Shown in pieces: positions 19,301 through 27,560 of a stretch of 64,000 nt of DNA. The position numbers and the translations under genes are program-made. The stretch is taken from the NCBI GenBank assembly GCA_035463115.1, contig DATHTO010000020.1:15357-79356 (forward strand), written 5' to 3'. The notes below the pieces were generated by a model. It was not told the DNA's origin. It made no database searches and saw only the letters and a program-made list of their open reading frames with translations. Position 1 is the first letter of the stretch, and the number at the start of each line of letters is the position of its first letter. Origin of the DNA: BPGL01 sp035463115. Its GTDB lineage: Bacteria; Actinomycetota; UBA4738; HRBIN12.

Positions 19301-19938
19301 CGGAGAGGGCCGGAGTCTAGCAGTGGGTCTCCTCCGTCCATGAACCGGCGCACGGCCTCCGCCGACACCGTCCCCTCGCGCAGGAGACGGGCCGGCGATG
19401 TCGTCAGATCGACCACGGACGAGGCGACACCTATCAGCGCCTCGTCGGAACACAGGTAGACGTCGACGTCGGCGCCGAACGTGGCCACGAGCTCGTCACA
19501 CGTGCGGCCGGGGTCCTCGCCGGTCCGGTTCGCGCTCGTGACGGCGAGCGGCCCGGTGCGGCGGAGGAGCTCCAACGCGAGCGGCTCGTCCGGTACGCGG
19601 ATCCCGACGGTGTCCCGTCGGTCGCCGAGGTCCCAGCCGCGGCTGCGGTCGGTCCTCGGCACGATCAGGGTGACCGGGCCCGGCCACCACGTCGCGGCGG
19701 CGCGCTCGGCGGTCGCGTCGAGGGCCCCCACCAGCCGCGCGGTCGCCACGTCGGCGACGAGGATCGGGAGCGTCAGCGAACGCGGGCGCCGCTTCGCGCC
19801 GAACAACCGGTCGGTCGCTCCCGGCAGGTCCGGGCGCGCCGCGATCCCGTACACCGTGTCGGTGGGGAACGCCACGAGCGCGCCGCGCGCCAGCGCGTCG
19901 ACCGCGTCGTCGACCGGCGTGCGACCCGTCACGGCCAC
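19297..19938 (-). CDS. tsaC: L-threonylcarbamoyladenylate synthase
   Basis: This YrdC/Sua5-fold enzyme makes threonylcarbamoyl-AMP for the t6A37 modification of ANN-decoding tRNAs. It has 213 residues, with the nucleotide-binding FPTDTVYGIAA opening, KRR segment, WWPGPVTLIV and the SANRTGEDP motif. Two GTG starts are possible: 19938, or 19932, which overlaps the prmC stop as GTGA. It follows prmC as in many actinobacteria. Confidence 0.93.
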   Translation of the reverse strand: MAVTGRTPVDDAVDALARGALVAFPTDTVYGIAARPDLPGATDRLFGAKRRPRSLTLPILVADVATARLVGALDATAERAAATWWPGPVTLIVPRTDRSRGWDLGDRRDTVGIRVPDEPLALELLRRTGPLAVTSANRTGEDPGRTCDELVATFGADVDVYLCSDEALIGVASSVVDLTTSPARLLREGTVSAEAVRRFMDGGDPLLDSGPLR

Positions 19939-20768
19939 CGGCCCGCGACGACGCGCTCCCGTCCCGCGAGGTCGCGCTGGATCGTCACGTCGCGGAACCC
20001 GGCGCGGGCGGCGGCGTCGGCCACGTCGCCGGCGATCCGGACGTCGACCTCGACGGCGACGCCGCCGCCGGCCCGGAGCCAGGCCGCGGCCGCCCCGAAC
20101 AGGCGCTCGTACCCCGCGAGGTCACCGAACAGGGCGAGCGCCGGATCGGCGAGCACCTCCCTCGACAGCTGGTCGGCCCACGACGGATCGAGGTACGGAG
20201 GGTTGCTGACGACGAGGGCCACCTCGCCGCGGACGTCGGTGTCCAGCGGCGACAGGAGGTCCCCCTCGCGCACGTCGACGGACAGGCCCAGGCGCGCGGC
20301 GTTCGCGCGAGCGAGCGTCACCGCCTCGCGTGACACGTCGGTCGCGATCACGCGGGCGGCCGGACGCTCGTCGGCGATCGCGAGGGCGACCGCTCCGGTC
20401 CCCGTGCCGACGTCGACGACGATCGGAGCCTCGGAGGGATCGGCGTCGAGGACGGCGAGCGCGACGTCGACGAGCGACTCCGTCTCGGGACGCGGCACGA
20501 ACACACCCGGCACCACCTCGAGCACGAGCCGCCGGAACCCCGTCTCGCCCGTGAGGTGCTGGGTCGGCGCTCCCGCACAGCGGCGACACAGCAGGCGCCC
20601 GTACGTCCGCGCCTCGGCCGACGAGAGGCCGGCCGCGCGGGCGTAGATCCCGGCACGATCGGTGTCGAGCACCGACATCATCAGCTGCTCGGCGGCGACC
20701 ACCGGGCTGTCGACGTCGTGCCGCGCGAGGTACTCGGCGCCGCGACGGACGACCTCGGCCGGCCGCAT
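19929..20768 (-). CDS. prmC: Peptide chain release factor N5-glutamine methyltransferase
   Basis: PrmC (HemK) methylates the glutamine of the GGQ motif in release factors RF1 and RF2. The 279-residue protein has an N-terminal helical domain, the SAM-binding VVDVGTGTGAVAL motif and the catalytic VVSNPPYLDP. Its ATG shares one base with the stop of prfA, its substrate gene, in a TGATG junction. Long in-frame upstream extensions overlap prfA and are rejected. Confidence 0.96.
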   Translation of the reverse strand: MRPAEVVRRGAEYLARHDVDSPVVAAEQLMMSVLDTDRAGIYARAAGLSSAEARTYGRLLCRRCAGAPTQHLTGETGFRRLVLEVVPGVFVPRPETESLVDVALAVLDADPSEAPIVVDVGTGTGAVALAIADERPAARVIATDVSREAVTLARANAARLGLSVDVREGDLLSPLDTDVRGEVALVVSNPPYLDPSWADQLSREVLADPALALFGDLAGYERLFGAAAAWLRAGGGVAVEVDVRIAGDVADAAARAGFRDVTIQRDLAGRERVVAGRWP

Positions 20769-21868
20769 CAGCCCTCCTGCGCCCCGAGCTGCGCCGTGCG
20801 TTCGGCGGCGAGCAACCGGTCGACGAGACCGTCGAGCTCCTCGCCGCCGGCGAGCACGTCGGCGAGCTGGTGCGAGGTGTGCTTGATCCGATGGTCCGTG
20901 ACGCGACCCTCGGGGAAGTTGTACGTGCGGATCTTCTCGGCTCGCTCGCCCGTTCCGAGCTGGGCCTTCCGCGCGGCGGCCTCCTTGGCGCGCGCCTCGT
21001 CCTGCGCGATCTGGAACAGCCGGGCGCGGAGGTACCGCATCGCCTTCTCTCGGTTCTGCAGCTGGGACCGCTCTTCCTGCACCTCGACCTTGATCCCGGT
21101 CGGCCGGTGCACGATCCGTACCGCGGAATCGGTCGTGTTCACCGATTGTCCTCCCGGACCGCTCGAGCGGTAGACGTCGATCTGGAGATCCTCGGCTCGG
21201 AGATCGACCTCGACCTCCTCCGCCTCGGGCATCACCGCGACCGTCGCGGTCGACGTGTGGATCCGCCCCTGCGACTCGGTGGTCGGCACGCGCTGTACGC
21301 GGTGGACGCCCGCCTCGTGCTTCAGCCGTCCGAACGCATCTCTGCCACGGACCTCGACGCTGATCTCCTTGAACCCGCCGAGCTCCGACGGCGACGTGGC
21401 GAGGATTTCCGTCTTCCATCGATGCCGTTCGGCCAGGCGTCGGTACATCTCGAACAGGTCGCCGGCCCAGAGGGCGGCTTCCTCGCCACCGGTCCCCGCC
21501 CGGATCTCGACGATCACGTCCTTGCCCTCGTTCGGATCCTTCGGCACGAGCGCGAGCTCGATCTCGGCGCGGAGCGCGGCCGCTCGCTCTCCTTGTCGGG
21601 TGGCCTCGTCGCCGAAGTAGGCCGACATCTCCGCGTCGGGCTCGACGCCGGCGAGCTCGCGGGCCTCCGCGGCGGCGCGCGTGGCCTCACGGAACGCCCG
21701 GAACGGCGTGACCACCGCCTCGAGCTCGGCGAACCGCCTGCCGAGATCGCGCAGCCTGTCGGGGTCGCCGGCGACGTCGGGGCTCGCCATCTCGGCCGCG
21801 ACGGCCTCGTACGCAGCCTCGAGCTCCTCGAGACGGCGATCGAGATCGGGCACGGAAGCGTCGGTCAT
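20768..21868 (-). CDS. prfA: Peptide chain release factor 1
   Basis: RF1 ends translation at UAA and UAG codons. The 366-residue protein carries the ribosome peptidyl-transferase motif GPGGQSVN, and the codon-recognition region is Arg-Val-Pro-Thr-Thr-Glu-Ser (a PxT-type anticodon tripeptide) near residue 187-193. The first 110 residues are helical. It is the first gene of the prfA-prmC-tsaC group. A CACAAT sequence 6 bases before the ATG could be a weak -10 box. Confidence 0.97.
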   Translation of the reverse strand: MTDASVPDLDRRLEELEAAYEAVAAEMASPDVAGDPDRLRDLGRRFAELEAVVTPFRAFREATRAAAEARELAGVEPDAEMSAYFGDEATRQGERAAALRAEIELALVPKDPNEGKDVIVEIRAGTGGEEAALWAGDLFEMYRRLAERHRWKTEILATSPSELGGFKEISVEVRGRDAFGRLKHEAGVHRVQRVPTTESQGRIHTSTATVAVMPEAEEVEVDLRAEDLQIDVYRSSGPGGQSVNTTDSAVRIVHRPTGIKVEVQEERSQLQNREKAMRYLRARLFQIAQDEARAKEAAARKAQLGTGERAEKIRTYNFPEGRVTDHRIKHTSHQLADVLAGGEELDGLVDRLLAAERTAQLGAQEG

Positions 21869-21951
21869 CCGTGGATTGTGGCAGCGCGCGCGACCGCGTC
21901 GCGGCGTTCGGATCCCTCACGATCGCGCGGCGGGCCGCGCGACGGGCCGGT

Positions 21952-22761
21952 TCAGTCCCGCGAGCGACCCTCGTCGTCGACGTCGAGGTCGATCGAGGCC
22001 AGATCCGGGATGTCGACCTGCTCGCTCGGCGACGGCGAGACCCAGAGGTCTTCGTAGCGCGGATCGACGGGCGCCTCGTCTCGCGCCGACGCCACGGACG
22101 TGGCGAACGCCGGGGCGGACGGCGCGGGATCAGCTGCCGACGTCGGTGCCGCGCCCGACGAGGACGTCGTGTCGGCGTCCCCCATCTCGGCCTCGAGCTC
22201 GTGCGCGACGGCGAGGAGTCGCGTGCGCATCTGATGCATCTGGTCGACGAGCGAATCGCGGCGCTGTGACAGGCTCGACAGGAGCCGGTCGGCCTCTTCG
22301 CGCGCGCGCACGAGCGCTTCGCTGCCCTGCTGCCGCGCCTCCTCGGCGCGTGCCTGCGCGTCGACGCGGATCCGGTCTGCCTCGGACCGCGCCTGCTCCA
22401 TGAGCCTCGTCGCCTCGGCCCGCGCGTCCGACAGGATCCGCTCGGCCTCCTTGTCGGCGGTCGCGATCAGCGAGGAGAAGCGCTTCGCGAGCGCGTCGTA
22501 GGCGTCGTCGGACCCGTGCTGCGTCGTCGCCGTCTCGGTGGCGGCGTCGGCGGTGGACGCCCCGCCCACGGCGGCCTCGTCGATCTTGGCCCGTCCGAGC
22601 TTGGCGTCTCGAACCTCGCGCTCGAGCGTCTCGACCTGGGTGGCGACCTGGTGCAGGTAGTCACGCACCTGATCGGGGTCGTAGCCCCGGCGGATCGTCG
22701 CGAACTCGCGGCGACGGATCTGCTCGGCGCTCGGCAACAGCGGCAGGTCGAGGTCGGTCAT
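21952..22761 (-). CDS. DivIVA-domain coiled-coil protein
   Basis: A 269-residue cytoplasmic protein. The N-terminus has the DivIVA lipid-binding motif (IRRREFATIRRGYDPDQVRDYL, about 15-36), followed by a coiled coil with a long Glu/Ala/Arg stretch (about 90-190) and a low-complexity acidic tail. DivIVA proteins gather at curved membrane or septa and organise growth or division. A GGGAGG ribosome-binding site lies seven bases before the ATG. It differs from the Wag31 locus by not lying near ftsZ, so the exact role is open. Confidence 0.8.
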   Translation of the reverse strand: MTDLDLPLLPSAEQIRRREFATIRRGYDPDQVRDYLHQVATQVETLEREVRDAKLGRAKIDEAAVGGASTADAATETATTQHGSDDAYDALAKRFSSLIATADKEAERILSDARAEATRLMEQARSEADRIRVDAQARAEEARQQGSEALVRAREEADRLLSSLSQRRDSLVDQMHQMRTRLLAVAHELEAEMGDADTTSSSGAAPTSAADPAPSAPAFATSVASARDEAPVDPRYEDLWVSPSPSEQVDIPDLASIDLDVDDEGRSRD

Positions 22762-22838
22762 GGGGAGTCCTCCCTGGGGAACGTTGAGGTCGACATCATC
22801 CGCATCCTGCCACGCGGATGCAACGACCGATCCGGTCT

Positions 22839-23900
22839 TCAGCCGGTCGGCGGCCCCGGCGCCCCGGCCGACGGCTCCGTCGATGGCTCCACCGGACCGG
22901 CGGGCGGACCGCCGTCCGGCACGGGACCGACGGGCGTACCCCCGTCCAGCACGGGACCGACGGGCGGACCCCGGTCCTCCACGGTCTGGGCGGCATCGGG
23001 CCCCGGCACGGACGGCGTCGCGGCCTCCGCCTCACGGCGCAGGACCTCCTCGAACGACGCGATCGCGATCTCGATCTGATCGTCGTCTGGCTGCTGGGTC
23101 GTGATCTTCTGCAGCCAGATGCCGGGGGCCATCAGGGCACGCATCACGAGCGAATCCGGGAACCGGGCGCCGAGGCGGAGCGCCTCGTACGCGATCGCCG
23201 CGATGAGCGGGATCGCGACGATCCTCGACCCCAGACGCCACAGCAGGCCCGGCGTCCCGAACAAGGTGAACACGAAGATCGTGATGACCATCACGATGAT
23301 GAGGAAGTTCGTGCCGCACCGGACGTGTTCCTTCGGGAACCGATCGACGCTGCGCGGCTCGAGCGGCTCGTCGTGCTCGTAGGCGGCGATCGTCTTGTGC
23401 TCGGCGCCGTGGTACTCGAAGACGCGATGGATGTCCTTCGTCCGTCCGATGATCCACAGGTAGCCGACGAACAGCATCACGCGGAAGATGCCTTCGAGGA
23501 CGTTCACCCAGATGCCGCCGCCGACGGCCCCCTCGAACCACGTGAACAGCGTCGTCGGCCCGAGGATGAAGATCCCGACGAACAGCACCGCCGCGATCGT
23601 GAGCGAGACGGTCACCTGGCGGTTCGAGAGCTGCTCGTCCTCGTCGAGCGACGCGTTCGCAGCGATCATGAGCGCCCGCACGCCGATCGCGAGGGACTGC
23701 CCGAGCACGATGATCCCGCGGAAGCCCGGCTTCCGCCAGATCGGATGACGCTGCTGGACCGACCGGATCTCGTGGGACTCGAGATGGATGTCGCCGTCGG
23801 GCCTGCGGACGGCGACGGCCCAGTGGTCGGCTCCGCGCATCATCACGCCCTCGACGACGGCCTGGCCGCCGTAGAGATGCGTGGCGGGCGTGTCGCCCAC
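22839..23900 (-). CDS. DUF1385 membrane protein with Pro/Gly repeat tail
   Basis: A 353-residue protein of the DUF1385 family, recognised by its opening YGGQAVVEGVMMRG and the later FEYHGAEHKTIAAYE and FPKEHVRCGTNFLI segments. About four membrane helices are seen between residues 100 and 270. The function of the family is unknown; it regularly lies beside rpmE and prfA. The last 60 residues form a disordered tail with three imperfect copies of a ten-residue GPV-DGG-P unit, encoded by 30-base DNA repeats. It starts six bases after rpmE. Confidence 0.87.
   Translation of the reverse strand: MGDTPATHLYGGQAVVEGVMMRGADHWAVAVRRPDGDIHLESHEIRSVQQRHPIWRKPGFRGIIVLGQSLAIGVRALMIAANASLDEDEQLSNRQVTVSLTIAAVLFVGIFILGPTTLFTWFEGAVGGGIWVNVLEGIFRVMLFVGYLWIIGRTKDIHRVFEYHGAEHKTIAAYEHDEPLEPRSVDRFPKEHVRCGTNFLIIVMVITIFVFTLFGTPGLLWRLGSRIVAIPLIAAIAYEALRLGARFPDSLVMRALMAPGIWLQKITTQQPDDDQIEIAIASFEEVLRREAEAATPSVPGPDAAQTVEDRGPPVGPVLDGGTPVGPVPDGGPPAGPVEPSTEPSAGAPGPPTG
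22884..22975 (-). repeat. 30-base tandem repeats in the 3' end of the DUF1385 gene
   Basis: Two nearly identical 30-base units (about 22914-22943 and 22944-22973) and a partial third encode [V/A]GPV-DGG-P decapeptides. The frame is kept throughout, so copy number could change without breaking the gene. Confidence 0.7.
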
Positions 23901-23906
23901 GCTCGG

Positions 23907-24140
23907 CTAGCCCCGCTGCTTCGCGGCAGCCTGAGCGCGCTGCGACTTCTCGTAGCGGCGCTGGAACCGCTCCACGCGGCCACCCGTGTCCACGAGCTTC
24001 TGCTTGCCGGTGTAGAAGGGGTGGCAGTTCGAGCAGATGTCTGAGCGGATCTCGCTCACGGTGGACCGTGTCTGGAACGTGTTGCCGCAGGAACAGTGGA
24101 CGTTCGCGATCTGGTACTCGGGATGGATGCCTTGCTTCAT
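23907..24140 (-). CDS. rpmE: 50S ribosomal protein L31, zinc-binding form
   Basis: A 77-residue large-subunit protein. The zinc site is complete with Cys16, Cys18, Cys36 and Cys39, so it is the C+ (zinc-replete) paralogue. The C-terminal tail is Arg/Lys/Gln rich. It lies between rho and the DUF1385 gene, the usual place in actinobacteria, with GAGGAG upstream of the ATG. Confidence 0.97.
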   Translation of the reverse strand: MKQGIHPEYQIANVHCSCGNTFQTRSTVSEIRSDICSNCHPFYTGKQKLVDTGGRVERFQRRYEKSQRAQAAAKQRG

Positions 24141-24165
24141 CGGTCGTCGTCTCCTCGGCGGGTGT

Positions 24166-24184
24166 GGCCGCCAGGGTAGCGGCC
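24166..24184 (-). promoter_or_regulatory. GC-rich hairpin in the rpmE leader
   Basis: GGCCGC and GCGGCC arms enclose a seven-base loop between rho and rpmE. On the minus strand the loop contains TACCCT, which could also be a -10 box. The hairpin might be a weak terminator for rho or part of an L31 autoregulatory leader; the sequence alone does not decide. Confidence 0.35.
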
Positions 24185-24217
24185 TGCACCCTTTCCAACG
24201 TCGCGGTATTCCGGTCC

Positions 24218-25822
24218 TTAGCTCCCGGCCGGCGCCTTCGCGATCTCCTTCAGGAACTGCTCGTTCGACTTCGTCGACCGCAGCTTGTCGATCAACAGCT
24301 CGAGGGCCGCGCCGGGCTCGAGCGCGTGGAGCACGCGACGCAGCTTGATCACCAGCGCGAGCTCCTCGGGCGGCAGCAACAGCTCCTCCTTTCGCGTGCC
24401 CGACGCGTCGACGTTGATCGCCGGGAACAACCGCTTCTCGGAGAGCTGCCGATCGAGCCGGAGCTCCATGTTGCCGGTGCCCTTGAACTCCTCGAAGATC
24501 CCGTCGTCCATCCGCGAGCCCGTTTCGACCAGCGCGCTCGCGATGATCGTCACGGAGCCGCCCTCCTCGATGTTCCGCGCTGCACCGAAGAACCGGCGCG
24601 GCGGGTACAGCGCGGAGGCGTCGATGCCGCCGGTGAGGATCTTGCCCGACGCCGGCATCCCGAGGTTGTACGCCCGCGCGAGCCGCGTGAGCGAGTCGAG
24701 GATGATCGCGACGTCTTGGCCCTGCTCCGCGAGGCGCTTCGCCCGCTCGAGCACGAGCTCGGTGACCTGGATGTGCTGGTCGGTCGGCTTGTCGAAGGTC
24801 GAGTACACGACCTCGGCGGCCGAGACCGTCCGCTGCCAGTCGGTGACCTCCTCGGGACGCTCGTCCACGAGCAGCACCATGACGTGGGTGTCGGGAGCCG
24901 ACGCGATGATCCCGTTCGCGATCTGCTTCAAGATCGTGGTCTTGCCCGCCTTCGGAGGCGACACGACCATGCCGCGCTGACCCTTGCCGATCGGGGCGAT
25001 CATGTCGATGATCCGCTCGCTCACGGCCGTCGCGCTCGTCTCGAGCCGGAACCGCTCGTCGGGGAACAACGGGGTCAGCTTGTCGAACTGCGGGCGGTTC
25101 TGGGCCTGCTCGGGGTCGACGCCGTTCACCCGGTCGACCGCGAGGAGCGCGGGGTACTTCTCGTTGTCGCGTGCGCGCCGCGCCTTGCCGCTCACGACGT
25201 CGCCCTTGCGGAGGGCGTGCTTGCGGATCTGACCGACCGAGACGTAGATGTCGTCGGGGCCGGGGAGGTAGCCGCTCGTGCGGAGGAACCCGTAGCCCTC
25301 CGGCAGCATGTCGAGGATGCCCTCCTGCGACGGCGCGTTCGCGAGCTCTTCGGCGATCTGCGCCTCCTCGCGCTGCCGCCGCTCGTCACGCTGACGCCGG
25401 CGCTCCTCGCGGGACGGACGGCGGCGCCGGCCTTCGCCGTCGCGGTCACCGCGGGCGTCAGGGCCGCGGTCGCCGCGGTCACGTCCGCCGTCACGGTCGC
25501 CGCGATCGCGTCCGTCACGGTCACCGCGGTCGGTGCGCTCGGGTCGGTCGGTTCGCGTGGCGGCACCTTCGCCGTTCGCGGCGGGTCGCGCGTCGGGTGG
25601 CGTCGTCGCCTCGGTCGCGGTGGTCGTTCCGCCGTTGCTCGCGTCGGCGTCGGCCGGCGCCGACGACGAGCCGTTGCCGCGCGCGGCGACGATCGCGTCG
25701 ATCAGTCCGGCCTTCCGCAGCTTCGCCGCGCCTTCGACCCCGAGCGACTGGGCGATCGCTTGCAGCTCAGGAAGGAGCTTCGTGCCGAGGGACGCTCGGT
25801 CGGTGGTGATGTCCGTTGCCAT
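24218..25822 (-). CDS. rho: Transcription termination factor Rho with Arg/Asp/Gly-rich insertion
   Basis: The hexameric RNA helicase that ends untranslated transcripts. The start at 25822 gives 534 residues; an in-frame extension upstream overlaps the transaldolase gene and is rejected. An N-terminal LPELQAIAQSLGVEGAAKLRK helical module is followed by an Ala/Thr/Asp linker, then about 60 residues made largely of Arg, Asp and Gly. The RNA-binding domain begins near EGILDMLPEGYGFLR, and the P-loop is SPPKAGKTTIL. Such insertions are known in high-GC Gram-positive Rho proteins and help binding to structured GC-rich RNA. Confidence 0.97.
   Translation of the reverse strand: MATDITTDRASLGTKLLPELQAIAQSLGVEGAAKLRKAGLIDAIVAARGNGSSSAPADADASNGGTTTATEATTPPDARPAANGEGAATRTDRPERTDRGDRDGRDRGDRDGGRDRGDRGPDARGDRDGEGRRRRPSREERRRQRDERRQREEAQIAEELANAPSQEGILDMLPEGYGFLRTSGYLPGPDDIYVSVGQIRKHALRKGDVVSGKARRARDNEKYPALLAVDRVNGVDPEQAQNRPQFDKLTPLFPDERFRLETSATAVSERIIDMIAPIGKGQRGMVVSPPKAGKTTILKQIANGIIASAPDTHVMVLLVDERPEEVTDWQRTVSAAEVVYSTFDKPTDQHIQVTELVLERAKRLAEQGQDVAIILDSLTRLARAYNLGMPASGKILTGGIDASALYPPRRFFGAARNIEEGGSVTIIASALVETGSRMDDGIFEEFKGTGNMELRLDRQLSEKRLFPAINVDASGTRKEELLLPPEELALVIKLRRVLHALEPGAALELLIDKLRSTKSNEQFLKEIAKAPAGS
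25432..25540 (-). repeat. Degenerate GC-rich repeats coding the Rho insertion
   Basis: Short recurring units of GGT/GAC/CGC codons encode RGDRDGRDRGDRDGGRD-type sequence. The repeat is in frame and low in complexity. It is not a CRISPR or other DNA element. Confidence 0.6.
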
Positions 25823-25827
25823 CTGGC

Positions 25828-26508
25828 CTATGCCTCTTTCTCGTGCTCGAGCCCACCGAGGAGCTCGTCCTGCAAGGTCGTCCAATCGGCTCGGAACCGC
25901 TCCAAGCCGAGGTCGGTGAGGGGATGCTTCACGAGCTGCGCGAACACGTCGTGGGGCATCGTCGCGATGTCGGCGCCGGCGAGGGCCGCGTCGACGATGT
26001 GCATCGGGTGTCGGAGCGACGCGGCGAGCACGTTCGTGTCGTACCCCTGGACCGCGTAGATGTCGGTGATCTGGCGGAGCGCGTGCATCCCGTCGCTCGC
26101 CGCGTCGTCGATGCGTCCGAGGAACGGCGACACGATGTACGCCCCGACCTCGGCCGCGAGGATCGCCTGCGCCGGCGAGAACACCAGCGTGACGTTGATC
26201 TTGATGCCGTCGTCCGTGAGCCGCTTGCCGGCCTCGAGGCCCGCCGGCGTCATCGGCACCTTCACGACCGCGTTCGTGCCGAGCTGGGCGAGCGTGACGC
26301 CCTGCTCGTACATCGGCCCCGCGTCCTCTTCGGTCGTCTCGAGGGAGACATCGCCGTCGACCTCGTCGAGGATCTGCCGCCAGACCTTCTCGGGCTCCTG
26401 GCGCTCCTTGCCGACCAAGCTGGGGTTCGTGGTCACGCCGCCGAGGACGCCCCAGCGGTTGATCTCGCGGATCTCATCGATGCTCGCGGTATCGAGGAAC
26501 AGCTTCAT
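25828..26508 (-). CDS. Transaldolase / fructose-6-phosphate aldolase-like (TalC family)
   Basis: A 226-residue short transaldolase moving a dihydroxyacetone unit between sugar phosphates. It starts MKLFLDTASIDEIRE and has the VVKVPMTPAGLEA strand with the Schiff-base lysine, then the NVTLVFSPAQA and PFLGRIDD segments. The short form can be a true transaldolase or a fructose-6-phosphate aldolase; they cannot be told apart here. The ATG at 26508 overlaps the 2-phosphoglycerate kinase gene by four bases and the gene ends five bases before rho. Confidence 0.92.
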   Translation of the reverse strand: MKLFLDTASIDEIREINRWGVLGGVTTNPSLVGKERQEPEKVWRQILDEVDGDVSLETTEEDAGPMYEQGVTLAQLGTNAVVKVPMTPAGLEAGKRLTDDGIKINVTLVFSPAQAILAAEVGAYIVSPFLGRIDDAASDGMHALRQITDIYAVQGYDTNVLAASLRHPMHIVDAALAGADIATMPHDVFAQLVKHPLTDLGLERFRADWTTLQDELLGGLEHEKEA

Positions 26509-27527
26509 GCGCTCTTCCCCTCCTTCTCTCGTTCGGTCTCTGGCTCCATCGGAGGCTCCGGGTTCAGGTCGATCGCGCCGCCTGGCGACGGCGTCTCGTC
26601 GCGCACGCGGAGCTCGGCCGCCCGCGACGTGGCACGTTCCATGACCAGGTCGGTCACCGCGGCGATCGCCTGGTCGAAGCTGTAGTTCGGGATCACCGGC
26701 ACCCCGTGGGACAGCGCCTGGCTCTTCACCCACCGCTGGAGCCGTCGGATGTTGTCGAACCCGAGCTCGTAGCGCTGGGCGGGGCGGGATGCGACGGCGT
26801 CCTCGCGTGCGCCGAAGTGCGACCGGTGTCGCTCCTCGTCGTCGACGCCTATGACGAAGGGTACCGCGAGAACGCGGTGTCCGTGGGTTTCCACGTCGAA
26901 GAACCCCGGAACGATGTGCGCGCCTTCGATCACGATGCTCGTGCCCTCGTCGGCGGCGCGCTCGATCAGGGCGTCGACCCCGACCGACACCGCGGCCGTC
27001 TGCTCGCGGAACCCGAGGATCACCGCGTCACCGGCCCGCGCCGGCGCCTCGCGGAGCGCCTCGTCGGCCTGGAACGACGAGACGTGGAGCGTGGGCATCA
27101 GCTCGGGAGACAGCATCGAGCGCATCACCTCACGGATCGCATCGGTCGCGACGACGCGAACGATCCCGAAGCGCGCGGCGAGCTGCGTGGCGATCGTCGA
27201 CTTGCCGACGCCGGTCGCCCCGCCGATCAGGATCACGAGCGGAACGTCGAGCCGCTCGACCTGTCGCCACCGCAGGAAGTTCTTCGCGTAGCGCTCGCCG
27301 GCCGTGTCGCGCAACGCGTCGACCACGACGGCGGCAAGCTCGTCGGTCGTGAGCGAGAAGCACGACGCCTCGACGAGACGGTCCTCGACCGCGTCGGCGA
27401 CCTCGTACGCGCGCAGCGGAGACAGGCCGGTGACCATCACCTGCGACGCGAGGAGCCCCTTCGAGAAGGGCAGGCCGGCCTCGGGGTCGGAGATGACGAT
27501 CGGCGGGGTCTTCGACGTTTCGGTCAT
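26505..27527 (-). CDS. 2-phosphoglycerate kinase
   Basis: A 340-residue ATP-dependent kinase. The N-terminus resembles an ATP-cone-like helical module (LLASQVMVTGLSPLRAYEVADAVE), followed by a kinase domain with the P-loop GGATGVGKSTIA and a TDAIREVMR segment. This architecture is that of the archaeal enzyme that makes 2,3-diphosphoglycerate from 2-phosphoglycerate. The next gene upstream encodes the enzyme that cyclises this product, which strongly supports the call. The C-terminal 40 residues are Glu/Pro rich. Confidence 0.82.
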   Translation of the reverse strand: MTETSKTPPIVISDPEAGLPFSKGLLASQVMVTGLSPLRAYEVADAVEDRLVEASCFSLTTDELAAVVVDALRDTAGERYAKNFLRWRQVERLDVPLVILIGGATGVGKSTIATQLAARFGIVRVVATDAIREVMRSMLSPELMPTLHVSSFQADEALREAPARAGDAVILGFREQTAAVSVGVDALIERAADEGTSIVIEGAHIVPGFFDVETHGHRVLAVPFVIGVDDEERHRSHFGAREDAVASRPAQRYELGFDNIRRLQRWVKSQALSHGVPVIPNYSFDQAIAAVTDLVMERATSRAAELRVRDETPSPGGAIDLNPEPPMEPETEREKEGKSA

Positions 27528-27560
27528 CGGTCTGGTCGGTGGGTTCCGGGCGGCGACGCC

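Noticed and set aside
22802..22821. Terminator hairpin after the DUF1385 gene (GCATCC / GGATGC)
   Set aside because: The stem is only six base pairs with an eight-base loop and no T-run.
25432..25540. CRISPR-like or mobile repeat
   Set aside because: The repeats are in frame within rho, lack spacers and encode the known type of Rho insertion.
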